A stretch of DNA of 14,929 bases from assembly GCA_040266255.1 (NCBI GenBank), contig JBDQEV010000023.1, positions 1 through 14,929 of the forward strand. The letters run 5' to 3'. A model generated the notes under the pieces. It saw nothing but the letters and a program-made list of their open reading frames with translations. It made no database searches and was not told where the DNA came from. The DNA comes from Comchoanobacter sp040266255. GTDB lineage: Bacteria > Pseudomonadota > Gammaproteobacteria > Comchoanobacterales > Comchoanobacteraceae. The first letter of the stretch is position 1, and each line of letters opens with the position of its first letter. Position numbers and translations under genes: made by a program. This document shows, in pieces, positions 7,181 to 14,728 of the stretch.

Positions 7181-10100
7181 ATGGTAATAAAGAATATGAG
7201 AATCAACATGAGAAAGGACTTAAATGCAGCAGCGTCTACGTTCAAAGATAACTGTGATCCTCAGACATTAGAGTCAATTAAGTTACAGATCTTTTCACCA
7301 AGTGAAATTGAAGAGCTGTCCTTCGGTGAAATTAAGAGTCCTGAAACAGTAAACTATAGAACATTTGGTCCAGTTCCAGACGGTTTATTTTGTGCACGTG
7401 TTTTTGGTCCTACAAGAGACTGGCAGTGTGAGTGTGGAAAATACAAGCGTTTGAAGCACCGTGGTGTGATTTGTGAAAAGTGTGGCGTTGAGGTTACTTT
7501 AAGTAAAGTTAGAAGAGAGCGTATGGGGCATATTCGTTTAGCGACCCCTGTTGCACATATCTGGTTCCTTAAATCTTTGCCATCCAGAATTAGCTGGATG
7601 CTTGACATGAAAAGAAAAGATGTTGAGAGAGTATTATACTACGAAGCATACATCGTTACAGACGGTGGCATGACAGAGCTTGAAAGAGGACAACTTTTAA
7701 CTGAAGAAGAGTACTATGAGCATCTTGAATTACATGGAGATGAATTCGATGCTAAAATGGGTGGTGAGGCGATTCATGAAATTCTTGCCGCAATTGATAT
7801 TGATGTAGAAATTGCTGAGATTCTAGAAGAGCTTCCTTCAATTACTTCTGATGCAAAGCGTAAAAAACAAACTAAGCGTTTAAGTATGTTGAACGCATTC
7901 AAGACTTCTGGAAATAGACCACAAGATATGGTCATGACTGTTTTACCAGTTTTACCTCCAGATTTACGTCCTTTAGTGCCTCTTCCAGGTGGAAGGTTTG
8001 CAACTTCTGATTTGAACGATTTATATAGAAGAGTGATTAACAGGAATAATCGATTGAAGCGTTTACTTGAATTAGGTGCGCCATCAATTATTGTTAATAA
8101 TGAAAAAAGAATGTTGCAAGAAGCTGTTGATGCATTATTTGATAATGGTCGCAGAGGTAAAGTAATTACTGGTACAAACAAGCGTCCTTTGCAGTCTATT
8201 GCTGGATTCTTAAAAGGTAAGAAAGGTAGATTCCGTCAAAACTTATTAGGTAAGCGTGTAGATTTCTCTGCTAGATCAGTAATTGTTGTAGGGCCTACAT
8301 TAAAGCTTCATCAGTGTGGTATTCCTAAGAAGATGGCGATTGAGTTATTTAAGCCTTTCGTATATGGAAGACTTCAGAGACTCGGTCTAGCAAGTACGAT
8401 TAAGTCTGCTAAGAAAATGGTAGAACGCGAAGAAGCTGCGGTTTGGGATATCTTAGAGCACGTGATCAGGGAGCACCCAGTGTTATTAAACCGTGCTCCA
8501 ACATTGCATAGATTAAGTATTCAAGCTTTTGAGCCTAAATTAATTGAAGGTAAAGCAATTCAGCTTCATCCATTGGCATGTGCATCATTTAACGCTGACT
8601 TTGATGGTGATACTATGTCAGTACATGTTCCATTAACATATGAAGCTCAACTAGAGGCTAGATGTCTGATGATGTCTACTAATAATATTCTATCACCGGC
8701 AAGTGGAAAGCCAGTTGTTGCGCCTCAGCTAGATATTATTCTAGGGCTTTACTATCTTACACAGCAGCGTTTTGCAGTGAAGGGTGAGGGAATGCTATTT
8801 TCTAATGAGAAAGAGTTAATCAGAGCATATGAGCAAGACTTGGTTGATATTCATTCCTTAGTTAAAGTTAGAATTGAACATGCTGGGGAAACCATGGTTG
8901 TTGAGACAACACCTGGACGTATTATAATGAAGCGCGTATTGCCTGCGAATATTCCATTTGATATGATTAATAAGGTATTGAAGAAAAAGGATATATCTAG
9001 TTTAGTCAATGAATGCTATAGGCGTTGTGACACAAAGCAAACAGTTGTCTTTGTAGATCAAATTATGTATCTAGGCTTTGAGTATGCAACCAAATCAGGT
9101 GCATCAATTGGTATTGATAACATTGAAATTCCTGAGCAAAAGCAGTCCATTCTTGATCGAGGTGAAAAAGATGTCGCTGTCATTCAAAAACAGTTTGATT
9201 CAGGTTTAATTACACAGAAAGAGTTCTCAAACAAAGTGATTGACGTCTGGTCAGATGTAGCTGATAAGGTTGCTGATATTATGATGACCAATATGTCAAC
9301 TGACTTATACACTGATCAACAAGGAAAAGAGCAACAACAGCCTTCCGCAAACCCTGTTTATATGATGGCAGACTCTGGTGCTAGGGGTTCAGTAGCTCAG
9401 TTAAGACAGCTTGCTGGTATGCGTGGACCAATGTCTAGACCAGATGGTAGTATTATTGAACGGCCAGTTACTTCAAACTTAAAAGAAGGTTTGGATGTAT
9501 TGCAGTACTATACTACAACACACGGTTCAAGAAAGGGTCTAGCAGATACAGCGTTAAAAACAGCAAACTCAGGTCACTTAACAAGACGTTTGGTAGATGT
9601 AGCACAAGATTTAGTTGTCACGGAGAATGACTGTCAGACTGAAACTGGCATTGAAGTAGGCTCACATATTGAAGGTGGTGAAATTGTTGAATCATTAGTA
9701 GATCGTGTGTTAGGGCGTGTGCTTTCTAAAGATGTGACAGGTTTAAATGGCGAAGTAATCATCAAGCGTGGTGAAATGCTAGATGAGAAAAATGTTATCC
9801 TTCTTGACGAGCATAGAGTAGAGCGTGTAAACGTAAGAACTGTTATTACATGTGAAGCAAAAGAAGGTGTGTGTGCTTTATGTTACGGTCGTGATTTAGC
9901 TAGAGGTCGAATGGTTAACCTAGGTGAAGCAGTTGGTATTATAGCAGCGCAGTCTATCGGTGAACCAGGTACACAGTTAACATTAAGAACGTTCCATATT
10001 GGTGGTGCGGCTTCTCGTGCTTCAGCTGAAAATAATGTTCAATCAAGAATATCGGGTAGCATTAGATTAAATAATATTAAAACACTACAGAATGATGAAG

Positions 10101-11425
10101 GTAGATTGATCGCAATTTCGAGATCCGGAAGTATCAGTGTTATTGATGAATCTGGTCGTGAGGTTGAAAAGTATCCAATTTCTTATGGTGCTAAAATCAT
10201 GTTCTCAGATGGTGAAAAAGTTGCAGCAGGTAGTGTTTTAGCAGAATGGGATCCATATACGCACTCAATTATTTCTGAAGTATCAGGTTATATTAAATTA
10301 AATGATATGGTAGAGGGTGTGACAATTAGTCGTCAGGTAGATGAAATGACAGGCTTATCCAGTATTATTGTACTGCCAACTGATCAAAAATCTAGTAATC
10401 AGAAGCGTCCAATGATTGGTGTTATTGATGATAAAGGTGAATCAGTTATGATTCCTGGAAGTAATATGCCTGCAGCTTACTTCTTGGGCTCTGGTGCAGT
10501 AACCAACTTAGAAGATGGTGCTAAAATCCGTGTTGGTGACATAATAGCAAGAATTCCAAAAGAAAGCTTTAAGACCAAAGATATTGCGGGTGGTTTGCCA
10601 CGCGTAGCAGACTTGTTTGAAGCAAGACGTCCAAAGGATATTGCAGTATATGCAGAGCATAGTGGAGTTGTGAGCTTTGGTAAAGAAACTAAAGAAAAGC
10701 GTCGCTTAATCATTACGTCTCATGATGGTGTTGCCATTGAAGAGCTCATTCCAAGATGGAGATCTATCACTGTTTTCGAAGGTGAAACTGTAGAGATGGG
10801 GGACATTATTGTAGACGGTCCAGCTGATCCACATGCTATATTAAGATTGCTTGGTATTGGTGCATTCGCTAATTATATTGTGAATGAAGTACAGGATGTT
10901 TACCGTTTACAAGGTGTAACAATCAATGATAAGCACATTGAGGTGATAGCTAAGCAAATGTTACGTAAAGCATTGGTCTTAAATCCAGGTGATAGTGAGT
11001 TTAGTGAAGGTGATGTGGTGATGATTCGTGATATTGAAGAATCAGCTAATAAGCTAACAGGTGTAGGAGTAGTACCAAAGTACGAGCGTGTACTGTTAGG
11101 TATTACTAAAGCTTCACTAACTACTGATTCATGGATTTCAGCAGCTTCATTCCAAGAAACTACACGAATTTTAACAGATAGTGCAGTACTAGGTAAGAGT
11201 GATGTATTAAGAGGGTTAAAAGAAAATGTAATCGTAGGTCGTCTAATTCCTGCAGGTACAGGTTTTAGTAAGCAAAACGAAATGCAGAAAGAAAGTGCTG
11301 TGAATATGGATGATATATTCACAGGGTCTTTATTAGGGGGGGATCAATCAGAAGAGGCTCAAAGCTCTAATGAAGGATCAGTAGATGATATTAGTTTTGA
11401 GCAAGTAAGAGATGAAAAAGAGTGA
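7181..11425 (+). CDS. rpoC: DNA-directed RNA polymerase subunit beta'
   Basis: Beta' supplies the catalytic magnesium site, bridge helix, trigger loop and clamp. The product is 1414 residues (E. coli 1407). The N-terminal zinc site is C83, C85, C98 and C101; the second is C818, C891, C898 and C901. The catalytic motif is at 471-478 with D473, D475 and D477 intact, but the next residue is T478 where E. coli has Q465. Switch 2 ends in DFSAR (361-365) instead of DYSGR. The bridge helix spans about 771-806 and has H799 at the position of E. coli Y795. The trigger loop has LRTFH at 935-939, and the proteobacterial insertion within the trigger loop is present. Seven G bases occur near the 3' end at 11336-11342 without breaking the frame. 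The gene ends in tandem stops TGA TAA. The start could alternatively be 7208. Confidence 0.98.
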   Translation: MVIKNMRINMRKDLNAAASTFKDNCDPQTLESIKLQIFSPSEIEELSFGEIKSPETVNYRTFGPVPDGLFCARVFGPTRDWQCECGKYKRLKHRGVICEKCGVEVTLSKVRRERMGHIRLATPVAHIWFLKSLPSRISWMLDMKRKDVERVLYYEAYIVTDGGMTELERGQLLTEEEYYEHLELHGDEFDAKMGGEAIHEILAAIDIDVEIAEILEELPSITSDAKRKKQTKRLSMLNAFKTSGNRPQDMVMTVLPVLPPDLRPLVPLPGGRFATSDLNDLYRRVINRNNRLKRLLELGAPSIIVNNEKRMLQEAVDALFDNGRRGKVITGTNKRPLQSIAGFLKGKKGRFRQNLLGKRVDFSARSVIVVGPTLKLHQCGIPKKMAIELFKPFVYGRLQRLGLASTIKSAKKMVEREEAAVWDILEHVIREHPVLLNRAPTLHRLSIQAFEPKLIEGKAIQLHPLACASFNADFDGDTMSVHVPLTYEAQLEARCLMMSTNNILSPASGKPVVAPQLDIILGLYYLTQQRFAVKGEGMLFSNEKELIRAYEQDLVDIHSLVKVRIEHAGETMVVETTPGRIIMKRVLPANIPFDMINKVLKKKDISSLVNECYRRCDTKQTVVFVDQIMYLGFEYATKSGASIGIDNIEIPEQKQSILDRGEKDVAVIQKQFDSGLITQKEFSNKVIDVWSDVADKVADIMMTNMSTDLYTDQQGKEQQQPSANPVYMMADSGARGSVAQLRQLAGMRGPMSRPDGSIIERPVTSNLKEGLDVLQYYTTTHGSRKGLADTALKTANSGHLTRRLVDVAQDLVVTENDCQTETGIEVGSHIEGGEIVESLVDRVLGRVLSKDVTGLNGEVIIKRGEMLDEKNVILLDEHRVERVNVRTVITCEAKEGVCALCYGRDLARGRMVNLGEAVGIIAAQSIGEPGTQLTLRTFHIGGAASRASAENNVQSRISGSIRLNNIKTLQNDEGRLIAISRSGSISVIDESGREVEKYPISYGAKIMFSDGEKVAAGSVLAEWDPYTHSIISEVSGYIKLNDMVEGVTISRQVDEMTGLSSIIVLPTDQKSSNQKRPMIGVIDDKGESVMIPGSNMPAAYFLGSGAVTNLEDGAKIRVGDIIARIPKESFKTKDIAGGLPRVADLFEARRPKDIAVYAEHSGVVSFGKETKEKRRLIITSHDGVAIEELIPRWRSITVFEGETVEMGDIIVDGPADPHAILRLLGIGAFANYIVNEVQDVYRLQGVTINDKHIEVIAKQMLRKALVLNPGDSEFSEGDVVMIRDIEESANKLTGVGVVPKYERVLLGITKASLTTDSWISAASFQETTRILTDSAVLGKSDVLRGLKENVIVGRLIPAGTGFSKQNEMQKESAVNMDDIFTGSLLGGDQSEEAQSSNEGSVDDISFEQVRDEKE

Positions 11426-11451
11426 TAACTGTATGATTCTTAAAATCTTGC

Positions 11452-11481
11452 TTGACAAAAATACTATACATCAAATAGAAT
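11452..11481 (+). promoter_or_regulatory. Sigma70-type promoter of the str operon
   Basis: TTGACA at 11452-11457 matches the -35 consensus exactly. After an 18-nt spacer, TAGAAT at 11476-11481 matches five of six -10 bases. Transcription would start near 11488 and give a leader of about 30 nt before rpsL. The site lies 26 nt past the end of rpoC in the largest gap but one of the window. No terminator hairpin with a T-run lies between rpoC and this promoter, so readthrough from rpoC is also likely. Confidence 0.8.
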
Positions 11482-11519
11482 ACACGCAGTGTAAATACTT
11501 AAATATATTAGGGTGAGAT

Positions 11520-11900
11520 ATGCCAACAATACAACAGCATGTTCGAAAGGGCAGAAAACGAAAGAAAGCAAGTGGTACAATTAGAGCACTTAAAGGCCAG
11601 CCTCAGGTTGGAGGTATCTGTATGGTGGTAAAGGTTGTAAAGCCTAAAAAGCCAAACTCAGCTAACCGAAAAGTATGTAAGGTAAATACTAGAACTGGAT
11701 TTGAAGTGACAGCTGCTATTCCAGGTATTGACCATGATTTAAAAGAGCACTCAGTTGTTTTGATTCAAGGTGGAAGTCGTAAAGATCTACCAGGTGTGAA
11801 CGTAAAAGTTGTTCGCGGTAAGTATGATGCGACGGGTGTAAAAGACAGACGCCAGGGTCGTTCAAAAGTAGGAACAAAGCGTCCTAAAGATAGCAAGTAA
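11520..11900 (+). CDS. rpsL: 30S ribosomal protein S12
   Basis: S12 sits at the decoding centre and controls tRNA selection accuracy; it is the classical streptomycin-resistance target. The 126-residue product (E. coli 124) keeps the two key loops: PKKPNSA at 42-48, with K43 equal to E. coli K42, and KDLPG at 88-92, with K88 and D89 equal to K87 and D88 (the RimO methylthiolation site). The C-terminal GVKDRRQGRSK and GTKRPK are also kept. Elsewhere it is unusually divergent. The residue after PNSA is N, not L. The loop before KDLPG reads QGGS-R where E. coli has RGGR-V, and the central segment (about 17-40) is barely alignable. GGGTGAG at 11511-11517 precedes the ATG closely. The gene heads the str operon, 14 nt before rpsG. 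Confidence 0.95.
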   Translation: MPTIQQHVRKGRKRKKASGTIRALKGQPQVGGICMVVKVVKPKKPNSANRKVCKVNTRTGFEVTAAIPGIDHDLKEHSVVLIQGGSRKDLPGVNVKVVRGKYDATGVKDRRQGRSKVGTKRPKDSK

Positions 11901-11914
11901 GACGAGGTTAATAT

Positions 11915-12487
11915 ATGTCTAGAGGTAAAAGAGCATCAGTAGAGTTTCATGGCAATGCTGCAAGAAAATTAATTGATAATAGATACGTTGAAAGTGAGCA
12001 TACTCAGTTAGTAGAAAAAATGATCCGTGCTGTAATGAAAGATGGTAAAGCATCATTGGCTAGAAGAATTGTTTATGATTCAATGACAGCTGCTGCTAAC
12101 CGTGCATCTGATAAGCATAAAGAGCTTGTAGGAGATGTTGCAGACGTTAGAGACCTAGAGGTTAAGATGCTTGCAAAGGTTATTGAAGTGATTACACCAA
12201 AGGTTGAGGTGAAGACCAAGCGCTTTGGTGGGGCAAACTATCAGGTTCCAATTGTAGTTAATAAAACTAGAGGTCAAACTTTAGCACTAAGGTGGTTGAT
12301 TTCGTCATCAAGAGATCGCTCAGAAGGTGCAAGTATGACCAAGAAGCTATCTAATGAAATTATTGACACCTTAGATGGTAAGAGTGGTTCAGTTACTAAG
12401 AAAGAGACGCAGGATAAAATGGCAATGGCCAACCGCGTTAATGCAAATTTAGTTAGACGTGAACGTACACAAACCGAAGAATCTTAA
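11915..12487 (+). CDS. rpsG: 30S ribosomal protein S7 (divergent, with insertion)
   Basis: S7 nucleates assembly of the 30S head and contacts E-site tRNA and mRNA. The 190-residue product (E. coli 156-179 by strain) is identified by MKDGKASLARRIVYDSM at about 41-57, the beta-hairpin region VEVKTKRFGGANYQVP at 97-112, LALRWLI at about 122-128 and its place between S12 and EF-G. It is strongly divergent. Between IVY and the proline before VEV there are 40 residues, against 26 in E. coli. The near-universal PDP(K/V)(F/Y) motif of the N-terminus is replaced by LIDNRYV at 19-25. The usual HYRW near the C-terminus is replaced by NLVRR. GAGG at 11904-11907 lies 7 nt before the ATG. In E. coli S7 represses the str operon through the rpsL-rpsG spacer; here that spacer is 14 nt. 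Confidence 0.92.
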   Translation: MSRGKRASVEFHGNAARKLIDNRYVESEHTQLVEKMIRAVMKDGKASLARRIVYDSMTAAANRASDKHKELVGDVADVRDLEVKMLAKVIEVITPKVEVKTKRFGGANYQVPIVVNKTRGQTLALRWLISSSRDRSEGASMTKKLSNEIIDTLDGKSGSVTKKETQDKMAMANRVNANLVRRERTQTEES

Positions 12488-12518
12488 ACACAAATACTAT
12501 TGACGAAGAGAGAGTAAA

Positions 12519-14633
12519 ATGGGCAATCCACAGAAAGGTAATGTTGACATTAAGCAGTTACAGAAAAATGTAAACTTAGTACAAACACGTAACATTGGTA
12601 TTTCAGCGCACGTTGATGCTGGTAAAACAACAACTACTGAGCGTATTTTGTATTACACTGGTAAAATCAGAGAAATTGGAAATATTGATGTAGGTAATAC
12701 CACCATGGATACCATGCCCCAAGAGCGTGATAGAGGGATTACTATTTCATCTGCAGCGATTACAACCGAATGGAATAACCATAGAATTAATATAATTGAC
12801 ACTCCAGGACACGTTGACTTTACTGTTGAGGTAGAGCGTTCACTTCGAGTGCTGGATGGTGCAGTTGTTGTATTCTGTTCAGTAGGTGGTGTAGAGCCGC
12901 AATCAGAAACAGTTTGGATGCAAGCGAATAGATATGGTGTTCCAAGAATTGGTTTTGTTAATAAAATGGACCGATCTGGTGCAGATTTCTACAGAGTGGT
13001 AGAGCTTGTAAGAACACGATTGAAAGCTAGACCTTTGATTTTAAATATTCCAATTGGTAAAGAGGACTACTTCGAAGGTGTAGTAGACTTGATAAAAATG
13101 AAAGCAATTATCTGGAATCAAGAAGATAAGGGTGTAACCTGGGAAGAGAAAGATATTCCAGCAGATCTTGAAGATATCGCTGCAGAAAAGCGTCAAGAAC
13201 TGTTAGAAACTGTTGCTGAGTCTGATGAAGAGCTGATGGACAAGTTCTTTGAAAGCGGCGATCTTTCTGTTGAAGATATTAAAGCAGGTGTTCGAAAGCT
13301 AACTCTTGCTAATGAAATTATTCCAATGATGTGTGGTTCAGCGTTTAAGAACAAAGGTGTGCAACCAGTTCTTGATAGTGTTGTTGACTTTTTGCCAAGT
13401 CCAGTAGATGTACCACCGGTTAAAGGAACAAATGAAAATGAGGAAGAGGTTGAGCGTAAACCAGACCCAAATGAGCCACTGTCAGCGCTAGCATTCAAAA
13501 TTGTGACTGATCCATTTGTTGGAACCTTAACCTATATTCGTGTATATTCAGGTGTTCTTAAATCTGGTGAAGCGGTGCTCAATGTCGCAACAGGTAAGAA
13601 AGAAAGAATTGGTCGTATACTGTTAATGCAAGCAGATCAGCGTGTGGATATTGAAAGTGCGCAAGCAGGTGAAATTGTTGCAGCTGTTGGTCTAAAGACA
13701 TTGAGAACAGGTAACACAATTTCTGATCTTAATCATCCTATTTCATTAGAGTCAATGCATATTCCTGAGCCTGTAATTAGTGTTGCAATTGAGCCTAAGA
13801 ATAAAGCAGCTCAAGAGAAGCTAGGAATTGCATTATCAAGACTGACAGTAGAAGATCCATCCTTCCAGGTGAAGAGTGATCCTGATTCAGGTCAAACAAT
13901 TATTATGGGTATGGGTGAGTTACACCTAGATGTTATTGTCAATCGCTTAAGGACTGAATTTGGTGTAGAAGCGAGTGTTGGTAAGCCACACGTTGCATAT
14001 AGAGAAGGTATTAAAGGTACAGTTAAGCAAGAAGCGAAATATATTAAGCAGAGTGGTGGTAAAGGTCAGTACGGACATGTTTACATTAAGCTTGAGCCAT
14101 TAGAGAGTGGTAAAGGGTACGAGTTTGTCAACGAAATTGTTGGTGGTGCAATTCCAAGAGAGTATATCCCAGCAGTAGACAAAGGGCTTCAAGAGCAGGC
14201 AGAAAATGGTGTGCTTTCAGGTTATCCTTTAGTGGATATTAAGGCAACATTGTATGACGGTTCCTATCACGATGTTGACTCAAGTGAAATGGCATTTAAG
14301 CTTGCAGCAATGCAGTGTTTAAGAGAGGGTGTTAAGAATGCTCAGCCGTATTTATTAGAGCCAATCATGCATGTTGAAGTTATTACTCCTGAAGAGCATG
14401 TTGGTGATGTCGTAGCAGATTTAAATAGAAGAAGAGGGTTGATCTTAGGAATGGATGATGGTCATGCTGGAAAAATTGTAAAAGCAGAGGTTCCACTAGC
14501 TGAGTTATTCGGTTATGTTACACAGCTTAGATCAATGACCAGAGGGCGTGCAGTTCCTAATATTGATCCAAAACGATATGGAGAGGTCCCTGCAAGTATT
14601 GCAGAGGCTGTAATTAAGGGTGAGTCGAAGTGA
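12519..14633 (+). CDS. fusA: Elongation factor G
   Basis: EF-G is the GTPase that drives ribosomal translocation and, with RRF, recycling. The product is 704 residues, equal to E. coli in length, but with an N-terminal extension of about 15 residues balanced by a shorter loop before switch II. Nucleotide-binding motifs are AHVDAGKTTTTER at 30-42, DTPGHVDF at 94-101, NKMD at 148-151 and CGSAFKNKG. Domain IV shows SGGKGQYGH and the tip loop GSYHDVDSS. Switch I is atypical: residues 63-75 read MDTMPQERDRGIT where E. coli has MDWMEQEQERGIT. The loop before HRINIIDTPGH lacks the 7-residue insert of E. coli and many other gammaproteobacterial EF-Gs. The upstream GAAGAGAGAG is a weak ribosome binding site. 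Its position after rpsG makes it the main EF-G and not a paralogue. Confidence 0.96.
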   Translation: MGNPQKGNVDIKQLQKNVNLVQTRNIGISAHVDAGKTTTTERILYYTGKIREIGNIDVGNTTMDTMPQERDRGITISSAAITTEWNNHRINIIDTPGHVDFTVEVERSLRVLDGAVVVFCSVGGVEPQSETVWMQANRYGVPRIGFVNKMDRSGADFYRVVELVRTRLKARPLILNIPIGKEDYFEGVVDLIKMKAIIWNQEDKGVTWEEKDIPADLEDIAAEKRQELLETVAESDEELMDKFFESGDLSVEDIKAGVRKLTLANEIIPMMCGSAFKNKGVQPVLDSVVDFLPSPVDVPPVKGTNENEEEVERKPDPNEPLSALAFKIVTDPFVGTLTYIRVYSGVLKSGEAVLNVATGKKERIGRILLMQADQRVDIESAQAGEIVAAVGLKTLRTGNTISDLNHPISLESMHIPEPVISVAIEPKNKAAQEKLGIALSRLTVEDPSFQVKSDPDSGQTIIMGMGELHLDVIVNRLRTEFGVEASVGKPHVAYREGIKGTVKQEAKYIKQSGGKGQYGHVYIKLEPLESGKGYEFVNEIVGGAIPREYIPAVDKGLQEQAENGVLSGYPLVDIKATLYDGSYHDVDSSEMAFKLAAMQCLREGVKNAQPYLLEPIMHVEVITPEEHVGDVVADLNRRRGLILGMDDGHAGKIVKAEVPLAELFGYVTQLRSMTRGRAVPNIDPKRYGEVPASIAEAVIKGESK

Positions 14634-14647
14634 TCTGTATTTAGCAC

Positions 14648-14676
14648 TTGATTTATTGGTATTAAAATGTTAAAAA
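14648..14676 (+). promoter_or_regulatory. Possible weak promoter upstream of tuf
   Basis: The 95-nt fusA-tuf gap is very AT-rich. TTGATT at 14648-14653 with TAAAAA 17 nt downstream is a weak sigma70-like pair. A better -10 (TATAAA, 14696-14701) lacks a recognisable -35. A short palindrome, TACAAA and TTTGTA around CTGT, spans 14678-14693. EF-Tu is normally needed well above EF-G, so an extra promoter here is plausible, but the sequence does not establish one. Confidence 0.25.
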
Positions 14677-14728
14677 ATACAAACTGTTTTGTAAGTATAA
14701 AGCGAACTGAAATATATTGGAGCAACTA

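Noticed and set aside
9977..9997. Trigger loop leucine (L935) in place of E. coli M932
   Set aside because: Leucine is also found here in chloroplast polymerases and in RNA polymerase II, so by itself the change is unremarkable. R936 and H939 are kept.
11433..11450. Possible terminator after rpoC (GATT and AATC around CTTAA)
   Set aside because: The stem is only 4 bp, AT-rich and has no T-run.
12500..12528. TTGACG just upstream of fusA as a promoter
   Set aside because: No -10 element lies 16-18 nt downstream; that position falls in the fusA coding sequence and reads GCAATC.
12519..14633. EF-G as a paralogue (EF-G2 or a tetracycline-resistance type)
   Set aside because: It sits in the standard rpsG-fusA-tuf position, has canonical length, and shows the EF-G domain IV signatures GQYGH and SYHDVDSS.
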